Part shown: piece by piece, positions 1 through 7,183 of the stretch | Layout: the number at the start of each line of letters is the position of its first letter | Position numbering within the stretch: the stretch's first letter is position 1 | DNA from: Roseihalotalea indica | GTDB taxonomy: Bacteria > Bacteroidota > Bacteroidia > Cytophagales > Cyclobacteriaceae | Direction of reading: 5' to 3' | Assembly (NCBI RefSeq): GCF_022458895.1 | Contig: NZ_JAINFL010000002.1 | Coordinates: 1,054,001-1,118,000 of the forward strand | Length of the DNA: 64,000 bases | Made by a program: the position numbers and the translations under genes | The notes under the pieces: generated by a model | Seen by the model: only the letters and a program-made list of their open reading frames with translations | Told to the model about the DNA's origin: nothing | The model's database searches: none

Positions 1-2
1 CT

Positions 3-758
3 TCGGCGGCATCTTCTCCCGAATCAGTTGAAAATCTGGCCCTGGCTGATCAGGTAGAAGTAGAAGAAGAGAACGATCAGGAAGGTGAATATGTGTTGGA
101 GGCACCGGTTTTATCTAGAAAAATGAGTGTTTCTCAGAAGCGAGCCCGTATAGCTCCGCCAGCTGACCCGTTTGGCCATCGGGTGGGTGGACTGGTATAT
201 TCTGCGGATGATCGTGCGCCTCTGCCCGGAGTGAATGTGACAGTAAAAGGAACGCTGGTAGCAACAGTCACCAATGTAGACGGTCATTTCTCTGTACCGG
301 TTCCAGATAGCACAAAAACCACGCTTCTATTCCACTCGGTTGGGTTTCTCTCCGAAGAAATAGCTATTGACCAGCAAGACTCGCTAGCCATCGCTATGGA
401 ACCCGACGTACAAGCTTTGAGTGAAGTAGTTATCGTTGGATATGGCAGCAGTGATCACGCTTTATCTCAGGCAGCCTATCCTATTCCTTCTAGAAAGGCA
501 TTCCGTGAGTATTTAGAAGCGCAACTTCGTTATCCAACGGAAGCTCAACAAAACGGTGTTGAAGGAACAGTGAAGGTACAGTTCACAGTAGAGCAAGATG
601 GCGAATTAACTAACTTTCAGATCAAAAAAAGCCTGGGGGCTGGCTGCGATAAAGAAGCTATCCGCCTGATCCAGGAAGGTCCTGCCTGGCAACCCGCCTT
701 CCGAGACGGGCAACCTCAGCCCCAGCAAGTTACCGTGAAAGTACGCTTTAAACAGTGA
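3..758 (+). CDS. Carboxypeptidase-regulatory-like + TonB C-terminal domain protein (5' partial)
   Basis: The reading frame is open to the left edge, so the true start lies outside the window; the GTG at 93 is probably internal. The first ~55 visible codons are acidic and low in complexity, like a linker. A CarboxypepD_reg-like beta-sandwich follows (VGGLVYSADD ... PLPGVNVTVKGT ... HFSVPVPDS), ending with LSEVVIVGYG, the sequence that usually joins this domain to a TonB-dependent receptor plug. Instead of a plug, the protein ends in a TonB-type energy-transducer domain (YPTEAQQNGVEGTVKVQFTV ... WQPAFRDGQ). In Bacteroidota this arrangement occurs in TonB-like proteins and in anti-sigma-factor-like membrane proteins; the missing N-terminus would decide. 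Role inferred: envelope signalling or TonB energy coupling. Confidence 0.82.
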   Translation, partial: SAASSPESVENLALADQVEVEEENDQEGEYVLEAPVLSRKMSVSQKRARIAPPADPFGHRVGGLVYSADDRAPLPGVNVTVKGTLVATVTNVDGHFSVPVPDSTKTTLLFHSVGFLSEEIAIDQQDSLAIAMEPDVQALSEVVIVGYGSSDHALSQAAYPIPSRKAFREYLEAQLRYPTEAQQNGVEGTVKVQFTVEQDGELTNFQIKKSLGAGCDKEAIRLIQEGPAWQPAFRDGQPQPQQVTVKVRFKQ

Positions 759-792
759 ACAGTGAACAGTGAGCAATTAGCAATGAGCAATT
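751..792. repeat. Heptanucleotide tandem repeat, two unit types
   Basis: Three copies of AACAGTG (751-771) run directly into three copies of AGCAATT/AGCAATG (772-792). The array starts inside the last codons of the preceding gene and covers its stop codon. The sequence changes but the 7-bp period holds, as in the other heptamer arrays of this window. Confidence 0.85.
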
Positions 793-835
793 TGGATGTA
801 TGCTATAATAGTTAACAACCATGATTTTTAAATTT

Positions 836-870
836 GCACCCTGCACCCTGCACCCTGCACCCTGCACCCT
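836..870. repeat. Heptanucleotide tandem repeat (GCACCCT)x5
   Basis: Five perfect copies of GCACCCT lie between the TonB-domain gene and the convergent Crp/Fnr gene, ending two bases before the latter's stop codon. No terminator is visible between these genes, so the array occupies the place where one would be expected. Confidence 0.95.
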
Positions 871-872
871 GT

Positions 873-1553
873 CTACTTCAGCAGTTCTAAGTCGCGAATG
901 AGGATTTTGCGGCGGTCGAAGTTGATGATATTTTTCTCTTTCAGTTCGTTGAGAATAGTAGTAACTGTTTGGCGCGAGGTTCCGGTTAGGCTGGCAATAT
1001 CCTGGTGCTTGAAATGATTAGGAATAAGCGTTTCAAAGCCAACCTTACGTCCTTTTTCCCGGGCCATATCCCGCAGAAACTCTATCACCCGGGTGCGCGC
1101 ATCTTTAGAGATTAACAGCTCTATGCGCCGTTCCAGCTTCTGAATGCGTTTGCCAACCATTTTAAAAATGTTCATGCTCAGATCCTGATTGTCAGCCATG
1201 CGGTTTCGCATATCGTCTAGTGTCATAGCGCACACGCGGGTTTCGCTATCCAACGCCATGGCAAAATCCCGATGGTTTTCTTCACCGGTAAGCGCCATTT
1301 CTCCGAACACCTCGCCCGGACCAAGAATAGTCTTAACAATCTCTTTTCCTTCATCCGAATACATGCCGATCTTCACTCGGCCTTGCTGGATGATATACAC
1401 ATACTCCGATGGTTCTCCAATAGTATAGATATGATCTCCTTTATGATAAGTCCCTTGCTCAACCGGGTGGTCAAGCTCTACGATCTTCTGAGGGCAGAAA
1501 ATATTGACAAAATTGTTTTCTTCAAAGAACCAAAGGTTTGTTTCAGCTTTCAT
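873..1553 (-). CDS. Crp/Fnr family transcriptional regulator
   Basis: The protein has 226 residues. Residues ~20-135 form a cyclic-nucleotide-binding-like beta roll (YHKGDHIYTIGEPSEYVYII, then GPGEVFGEMALTGEE). A long dimerisation helix follows, then a Crp-type winged helix at ~160-226 with recognition-helix motif GTSRQTVTTILNELKEK. There is no N-terminal cluster of cysteines as in oxygen-sensing Fnr; Cys19 stands alone. The effector is therefore unknown: cAMP, another nucleotide or none. It is a single gene with a long upstream region. Family assignment is firm; the regulon cannot be read from sequence. Confidence 0.93.
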   Translation of the reverse strand: MKAETNLWFFEENNFVNIFCPQKIVELDHPVEQGTYHKGDHIYTIGEPSEYVYIIQQGRVKIGMYSDEGKEIVKTILGPGEVFGEMALTGEENHRDFAMALDSETRVCAMTLDDMRNRMADNQDLSMNIFKMVGKRIQKLERRIELLISKDARTRVIEFLRDMAREKGRKVGFETLIPNHFKHQDIASLTGTSRQTVTTILNELKEKNIINFDRRKILIRDLELLK

Positions 1554-2007
1554 GGTGTGAGTGGTCTATTCCTGATAAAATTTTAGTACTTTTCCGTTCG
1601 CAACCAGCTGTTTATAACGTGCTGTTTTGTCGGCTGCTATACAAAATACCAATGTTAGCCTCGGAAGGTTGCTTATCAGATCGATGTTAGAAAAATGTAA
1701 ACAGTTTGTGAGAATTTTGTGAAGATTTAGTATCCATTCTGAGCCATGAAATAGTTATTGGAACGTTACGCTGAAGCGTTATGATGCGAGAATCGCATCA
1801 TATGAAGATCAGAGAGTGATTGTTCTTTATCTTTCTGACGTGGGTGAGAGTTGCTCCAGTCAGAGAATATTCTTCCATTTACTGCATTTTTAAACTCATG
1901 AAATCCTAGTATTTTCTTTATTACTACGCTTTTAAAAGAATGGCAAGCTCTAATAAATGTCTCCCGTATAAAAAAGCATATTATTCTTCTGTAAAGTATC
2001 TGTTAGA
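1554..2007. promoter_or_regulatory. Divergent intergenic region with TGTGA repeats and twin hairpins
   Basis: This 454-bp stretch separates the divergent Crp/Fnr and sulfotransferase genes and holds no convincing ORF. Two direct copies of TTTGTGA start at 1705 and 1716, one helical turn apart; TGTGA is the classic CRP half-site, so autoregulation is possible but speculative. At 1768-1801 two hairpins stand side by side: ACGCT/AGCGT with a two-base loop, and a perfect nine-base stem ATGATGCGA/TCGCATCAT with a GAA loop. Neither has a T-run, so they are not ordinary terminators. Confidence 0.4.
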
Positions 2008-2979
2008 TTGCAAGTTTCTGATAAGACTTTATATAAATCATCTGTAGTGTTGAGAAAGCATTCGTTATTTTTTTCAGATACCGAAGCTTGGTTTCCCAAT
2101 CTGTTCGTGCCAGGGGCAGGAAGATCTGGTACTACTACTCTTTTCAACTGCTTAAATCAACATCCTGATATCTACATGGCAAAGGATAAAGAGCCTGATT
2201 TCTTTTCCAATGACAACACATTTCAATTGCAGGATGAATATTATAAGCCCTTGTTTCTGTGTGGTCGGGATCATAGGTACCGTGGTGAAGCAAGTGTTTC
2301 ATATATGACCAGTTTAAAAGCGGCTACCAGAATTAAGCATCTGGCTCAAAGTCCGAGATTTATTTTCATATTACGCAATCCAATAGATCGAGCTATTTCA
2401 CATTATTACTATTGGCAAAGTAAGGGGTTTGAGCATCAACCCTTTAATCAAGCTTTTGAAAGTAGTTTTACATTAAATCCTGAAACGGAAGTGAAGCTGC
2501 CAGACTACTATGCAGGAAGTTGTTATGGAAAGTGGATAAAGTATTATCAAGCTATTTTTGGAAGTCAGAATATTCACATCATTACTACAGAGTCATTAAA
2601 AGATGTGCCTGTTAAAGTAATTAATTCGTGTTTTTCCTTTTTAGATCTTCCTCTATTAAATACTATTAAAGTGCCTTATCTGAACAGTTCTGGGTCGGCA
2701 AGTTACTCTTCTCTATATAAAGATGTGATGAATAGACTAGAAAGAAATAATACTTTTAAAAGTATCTATCAAAAACTACCTGTTCAATTAAGGATTGTGC
2801 TACGAAGGAAATTTGTCAATTCACTTATATGTATAAAAGGTCCATCTAATAGCTCTAATGGAAAACCAATAATAGATCATAAAGTCAGGCGATGGGTAGC
2901 TGACTATTATCATGATGATGTAGAGGCCCTTAAGAAACTTACCGACTTGTCATTCATCGAGTGGCCAGAATTTCGTTGA
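2008..2979 (+). CDS. Sulfotransferase domain protein
   Basis: A PAPS-dependent sulfotransferase fold is indicated by the 5'-phosphosulfate loop PGAGRSGTTTL (residues ~35-45) and the 3'-phosphate-binding motif RNPIDRAISHYYY near residue 128. The general layout (FPNLFVPG ... KEPDFFS ... YRGEASVSYM) resembles the heparan-sulfate-type family, which sulfates carbohydrates. No ATG lies between the in-frame stop at 1969 and the P-loop, so TTG at 2008 is the most likely start. The next gene follows after 10 bases, suggesting one transcript. With the neighbouring glycosyltransferase, the likely substrate is a surface or exported glycan. Base composition is noticeably AT-rich, hinting at acquisition. 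Confidence 0.85.
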   Translation: MQVSDKTLYKSSVVLRKHSLFFSDTEAWFPNLFVPGAGRSGTTTLFNCLNQHPDIYMAKDKEPDFFSNDNTFQLQDEYYKPLFLCGRDHRYRGEASVSYMTSLKAATRIKHLAQSPRFIFILRNPIDRAISHYYYWQSKGFEHQPFNQAFESSFTLNPETEVKLPDYYAGSCYGKWIKYYQAIFGSQNIHIITTESLKDVPVKVINSCFSFLDLPLLNTIKVPYLNSSGSASYSSLYKDVMNRLERNNTFKSIYQKLPVQLRIVLRRKFVNSLICIKGPSNSSNGKPIIDHKVRRWVADYYHDDVEALKKLTDLSFIEWPEFR

Positions 2980-2989
2980 TATATTGCCT

Positions 2990-4009
2990 ATGATAGAAGT
3001 AAAGTATTTAGTACACAGCAAAATAGAAAAAGATCAATGGGATCAATGTATCTGTAAAGCCTCCAATAGGTTGGTTTATGCACTATCCTGGTATTTAGAT
3101 GTCGTATCGCCTCAGTGGGAAGCTATCGTTGTTGTTAAGGGAGGGAAATATTCTGTATGTTTTCCTTTACCTGTCAAAAGAAAACTAAAGCAAAAATACA
3201 TTCTTCATCCATATTTTTGCCAGCAGTTAGGTTTGTTTTATCAGGAAGTACCATCTCAATTATTGATAAATGAGGTTTTAGAAAAGCTTTTCCAAGAATT
3301 CGCTTACATTCCACGGATGTCTTTTAATGTGGGTAATACATTTGCTTTCATGCGATTACCACAATTAAGATTATTCACTCATGAAACTCACCTACTTCCT
3401 TTGAATAAACCTTATCAACAGCTACGAAGCAATTATCATCGTGACCGAAGGTATCGATTGAAGCGAGCTATAAAGCAAAATTTAGATATGGAAGCTTCGG
3501 ATGATATAGAACCGCTAATTAATATTTTTCTAAAAGATACCGCTCAAAAAATTCCTGGTGCCAGTGATGATCATAATTATTCGCTATTTAGGAGGGTATT
3601 TAAGGTAGTTCAGGCTAATGGTCGGTATGAGCTGTACTATACCAAAGATAAAGCCGGTAACTATACTAGTGGCTGCTGGTTTGTATTTTATCATCACACA
3701 ATCATTTACTTATTCAATGCGGCTACCAATGAGGCCCGTAATGAAAATGGAAGAACTTTAATTATTGACCATATTATTCGTAAATATCAGAATACTGATT
3801 ATGTGCTGGATTTTGAAAGCCCAGAGAAAGAAAGTATATCTTCTTTCTATGCGAGCTTCGGTAGCATTCCTACCCCCTTTTACCAAATTTACTATAATAA
3901 TTTACCTGCTGTTATCAGGCAAACCCATCGTGCTAAAATAAAAATTCATCGCCAATTACTACAGTGGTTACGTCCAGATCACCCTCTTCCCAATATTCAG
4001 TTACCGTAG
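2990..4009 (+). CDS. FemAB/GNAT-like acyltransferase family protein
   Basis: I chose ATG 2990; a TTG two codons upstream would also be open. The 339-residue protein has two weak GNAT-like halves and the basic helix NYHRDRRYRLKRAIKQ near residue 146, followed by FLKDTAQKIPG and a C-terminal half with GCWFVFYHHTIIYLFNAATNE ahead of DFESPEKESISSFYASFG. This pattern is typical of FemAB-like proteins linked to polysaccharide loci (the CelD/BcsL-like group), which acylate or aminoacylate glycans. It sits 10 bp after the sulfotransferase and ends 4 bp before the convergent glycosyltransferase. The exact substrate is unknown. Confidence 0.65.
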   Translation: MIEVKYLVHSKIEKDQWDQCICKASNRLVYALSWYLDVVSPQWEAIVVVKGGKYSVCFPLPVKRKLKQKYILHPYFCQQLGLFYQEVPSQLLINEVLEKLFQEFAYIPRMSFNVGNTFAFMRLPQLRLFTHETHLLPLNKPYQQLRSNYHRDRRYRLKRAIKQNLDMEASDDIEPLINIFLKDTAQKIPGASDDHNYSLFRRVFKVVQANGRYELYYTKDKAGNYTSGCWFVFYHHTIIYLFNAATNEARNENGRTLIIDHIIRKYQNTDYVLDFESPEKESISSFYASFGSIPTPFYQIYYNNLPAVIRQTHRAKIKIHRQLLQWLRPDHPLPNIQLP

Positions 4010-4013
4010 CGGC

Positions 4014-4967
4014 CTAGGATTGATATATTAACTTTTTTAGAAGGGGACCAACAGATAAACCGCTTGAAATCATCCACCGTAACAGATAATAACATATAGT
4101 TGGATTGTTTAATTGTTGTAATAAGCGAAACAGTAGTTCAAATTCTTTTTTGGCATCATAGAGAAAAGCCTGTCGGATTTCGTATTTTACTCTTGCTATT
4201 AGCGCCTGATTTTCTTCGGTTGTGCGGTTTATCGCTTGCACTTTCTCACAAACCAGATAAGTAGAGTATAATTGAGAGTCTCCCTTTTGGTACTGTTGGG
4301 TCGACATAGAGCGCCAATGCTTACGCACCTTAGTTGTGCATATATCTAAATAAGCGTATTTCCACTTTCGGGCAGAGCGCACCCAAAAATCAAAATCTTC
4401 GTAGGCTAGCCGCTCATCATAGCCTCCCATTTCATCCAATACTTTTCTTCTGATCATCATGGTGGGAGAGGAAATGAAATAACGGGCAACTACCTGGGCA
4501 TAAATCTCTCCGGTAGGAATGGGTCGCAATTGCTTAAGCCGTTCTTGGTAATGAAACCATAGATGCTTACCGGTTTCGTCTATGTATTCTGCTTCGGTAA
4601 AAACTACCCCATAGTCTAATGATAAATCTTCGAAGCAGGCTACTTGCTGGGCAATTCGCTGGGGAAGAAGCAAGTCATCTGTAGCAAAATCGATGACATA
4701 TTTTCCCTGGGCTAGGGCTAGCCCTCGGTTAAATGCTGCGCAATTACCCAGGTTCTCTTTTAGAAGAATGGTTTTTACCGGAAATGAAACGGCTTGTTTT
4801 TGCAGATACGCTTCTATTAGGGCAGCACTATCATCAGTACTGGCATCATCTACTATGATAAGTTCCAGGTTGAGGTAGGTTTGTCTGCAAACAGAATCTA
4901 GTGCCTCTTCTATAAAGTTTGAGTGATTATAACTCAGCGCTATGATAGAGACCAGCGGGTTGCTCAT
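4014..4967 (-). CDS. Family 2 glycosyltransferase
   Basis: A GT-A fold glycosyltransferase of 317 residues. Visible motifs are VSIIALSYNHSNFIEEALDS at the N-terminus, the nucleotide-binding IIVDDASTDDS near residue 40, the metal-binding acidic motif FATDDLLLP near residue 95, and the acceptor-side YEDFDFWVRSARK (ED motif) near residue 190. There is no transmembrane segment, so it acts in the cytoplasm on an activated sugar and a lipid- or sugar-linked acceptor. Its ATG overlaps the stop of the upstream FemAB-like gene by four bases, implying translational coupling. Probable role: adding one sugar to a surface polysaccharide. Confidence 0.9.
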   Translation of the reverse strand: MSNPLVSIIALSYNHSNFIEEALDSVCRQTYLNLELIIVDDASTDDSAALIEAYLQKQAVSFPVKTILLKENLGNCAAFNRGLALAQGKYVIDFATDDLLLPQRIAQQVACFEDLSLDYGVVFTEAEYIDETGKHLWFHYQERLKQLRPIPTGEIYAQVVARYFISSPTMMIRRKVLDEMGGYDERLAYEDFDFWVRSARKWKYAYLDICTTKVRKHWRSMSTQQYQKGDSQLYSTYLVCEKVQAINRTTEENQALIARVKYEIRQAFLYDAKKEFELLFRLLQQLNNPTICYYLLRWMISSGLSVGPLLKKLIYQS

Positions 4968-5905
4968 ACCTCCAAATAGTAAGTTTTTTTATGAGAAAGC
5001 ATACCGCCCACATGCGTTTTAAAAGCAGCTAATGATGGTGAAATAGAAGTCCCTAGATCAATCAGCTGTACACCACGTTGCCAGCTTAAATTATATAAAT
5101 TTTTTAGCAAAAAAACCATTGGGCTAAACGGCTGATAATCCAGATGTGAGGCAGGGTAGAAATTGTATATACTACGTTCATTTACTAAAATAGCAAGGCT
5201 GGCTGCTATAAGCCGTGCCTGATCATATACTGCAAAAAGTTGATAAGCTTGGGGGAAGCGGTACGTCATGTGCAGTAACTCTTCAAGTGACAATGAGAGA
5301 GATTGGCTTTTGGCTGCTCTGCATTCAAGAATAAACTGATAGATAGAGGAGGTGTTGGTGAGTGGTTCCTGCCGAAAAGTAAATTCTGCACTCTCACACT
5401 TCTTCAGCCTTCGCACTTCCATTGTATGAACTTTATCTCGAAGGGGAACAGCATCCACCGGAATGTGATGATTATCCTGTTTTTCAAGAATGCTAAATCC
5501 TTGATGTAATAAGCCTTGTTGTAGTGATATTCCGTAATCACCACGGTACTCAGGAATACAGTCTCTGATCTCAATGGTGGTGACCTTTCGAAAGGCTAAT
5601 TGCTCCTTTACATAGCTGATAAATGACTGTAATTGATCCAGAGTAAAGTCGGTACTATATTCTAACGACCCAAAGGGAAGCTCTGGCAAACTAACTGCTT
5701 TACGTGTATTGTCGCCTGAGGACAATATTGCAAAATGAATACGGGCTATAACCGTTTGTCTGTTACGATCAGTAGCATAAAACGATTGAATGGAATAATT
5801 TTTTAACTGAAGGAAAGATTCCTGGTTATATAAATGCGGCTCAAAATCCAACGTATAGTGAGATGGCGGTTGATGATCAAGGTACTCAATAGACTGATGA
5901 TACAT
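4964..5905 (-). CDS. FemAB/GNAT-like acyltransferase family protein
   Basis: 313 residues with low similarity in plan to the FemAB-like protein at 2990. The N-terminal half contains ELPFGSLEYSTDFTLDQLQS, and the C-terminal half contains VYDQARLIAASLAILVNERS and FSPMVFLLKNLYNLSWQRGV before DLGTSISPSLAAFKTHVGG, the usual conserved end of GNAT-like proteins in polysaccharide clusters (the K/R-x-xxG arrangement). It is translationally coupled to the downstream glycosyltransferase. The locus therefore has two convergent two-gene modules, each with one FemAB-like protein: sulfotransferase + FemAB, and FemAB + glycosyltransferase. Substrate unknown. Confidence 0.62.
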   Translation of the reverse strand: MYHQSIEYLDHQPPSHYTLDFEPHLYNQESFLQLKNYSIQSFYATDRNRQTVIARIHFAILSSGDNTRKAVSLPELPFGSLEYSTDFTLDQLQSFISYVKEQLAFRKVTTIEIRDCIPEYRGDYGISLQQGLLHQGFSILEKQDNHHIPVDAVPLRDKVHTMEVRRLKKCESAEFTFRQEPLTNTSSIYQFILECRAAKSQSLSLSLEELLHMTYRFPQAYQLFAVYDQARLIAASLAILVNERSIYNFYPASHLDYQPFSPMVFLLKNLYNLSWQRGVQLIDLGTSISPSLAAFKTHVGGMLSHKKTYYLEV

Positions 5906-5974
5906 GCTGAAAATGAGTCAACTGCAATGATAACTAATATAGCCGTTTAACGTTGGTATTTTTTTGAATAAGAT

Positions 5975-7108
5975 ATGAAGAAGGGGATGAGAATTATACT
6001 ATTTATGATCATGTGTGCTGTGGCTACTGCAAGCCTGGCCCAGCGTTCTATTTCTATTGAGAATCCGGAAGTAGAGCGATTGATTAAAGAGGATATTCAG
6101 CATTTATACAATACAGAGATAGAAGAAAGTAAACGGTTAAATGCCAAAATACGGGAGCTTTTGCCTGATCACCCGGTGAACCCACTATTGGAAGCCCTGG
6201 CTATTCGGGCGGCGTATCAACCGATGGAGCCCGAAAGTCCGGAGATGGCTGAACTTAAAAAGGACTTGTATGAGGTGATAAAGAAAGCAGAAGTTATGCT
6301 GGATAAGGACGATGATGACCCAGAAGCCAATTTTTTTGCCATGGCGGGGTACGGTCTGCTGGCAGTTTACGAAAAAGAGAGTGGTAACTCTATGAAGGCA
6401 CTGTCGCAGGCGAAAGATGCGTATGGCTACCTGAAAAACGGTATGGAGATGCAAGACGAGTACGTTGAGTTTTACTTTTCTACTGGCCTGTACAATTACT
6501 ATCGGGAAAGATATCCGGAAGTTCACTCATTTTACAGACCGTTTATGTGGTTTTTCAAAAGCGGAGATAAAGCATTGGGGTTAAAGCAGGTTAAAAAAGC
6601 GGAGCAGGAGTCCATTTTCATGGAGGCCGAAGCAGCAGATTACCTGGCCCATATTTACCTCTACTACGAAAATAAGCCGAAGCAGGCGCTGGTTTATGCC
6701 CGTAAGCTGGTCAACCAGTATCCGAAGAATCTGTACTTCAACGCTAATTTCCTGAATGCTGCACTGACTGCGGATAACTACCAGAATCTGGAAGCCCCCA
6801 TTGAAAGGCTAGTCCAAAATGATCGCCCTTACTACCAGATGGCAGGGCATCTCTTTGAAGGCATGCTATTGGAAAAACGAGATCACAACTACGATGAAGC
6901 AGAACAGCAATATGTGAAAAGCCTGGAAATTGGTACTGGTTTGAAAAGTGAGGAAGCGGAGAATTACCGTAGCTATGCTTACGCTGGCTTGGCCCGCATT
7001 GCTCATCAGGAAAAGAAATATGCTCAGGCGCGCAACCTATACGAGAAAGCCCTTTCTTCTGCCCGGTATCAGGTGGTGGAACAGGAAGCTAAAAAATATC
7101 TGAACTAG
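5975..7108 (+). CDS. Secreted TPR-repeat protein
   Basis: The N-terminus (MKKGMRIILFMIMCAVATAS) is a clear signal peptide with a likely cleavage after LAQ at residue 23. The rest is almost entirely helical with at least four tetratricopeptide-like units, for example ANFFAMAGYGLLAVYEKES, AADYLAHIYLYYENKPKQAL, and the canonical pair near the end (YRSYAYAGLARIAHQEKKYA then QARNLYEKALSSA). No catalytic domain is present. Such periplasmic TPR proteins are common in Bacteroidota and usually act as scaffolds. It stands alone, convergent with dsbD. Function unknown. Confidence 0.88.
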   Translation: MKKGMRIILFMIMCAVATASLAQRSISIENPEVERLIKEDIQHLYNTEIEESKRLNAKIRELLPDHPVNPLLEALAIRAAYQPMEPESPEMAELKKDLYEVIKKAEVMLDKDDDDPEANFFAMAGYGLLAVYEKESGNSMKALSQAKDAYGYLKNGMEMQDEYVEFYFSTGLYNYYRERYPEVHSFYRPFMWFFKSGDKALGLKQVKKAEQESIFMEAEAADYLAHIYLYYENKPKQALVYARKLVNQYPKNLYFNANFLNAALTADNYQNLEAPIERLVQNDRPYYQMAGHLFEGMLLEKRDHNYDEAEQQYVKSLEIGTGLKSEEAENYRSYAYAGLARIAHQEKKYAQARNLYEKALSSARYQVVEQEAKKYLN

Positions 7109-7183
7109 TATTAGCAAGATTGACAAACATTACTGGCGGTAAGCGTTTATGGCCTGCTGGCCAACTCACTGCTAACGACGGAT

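Noticed and set aside
1950..2147. Minus-strand frame opposite the sulfotransferase start
   Set aside because: It is the complement of the P-loop coding region and shows no independent feature.
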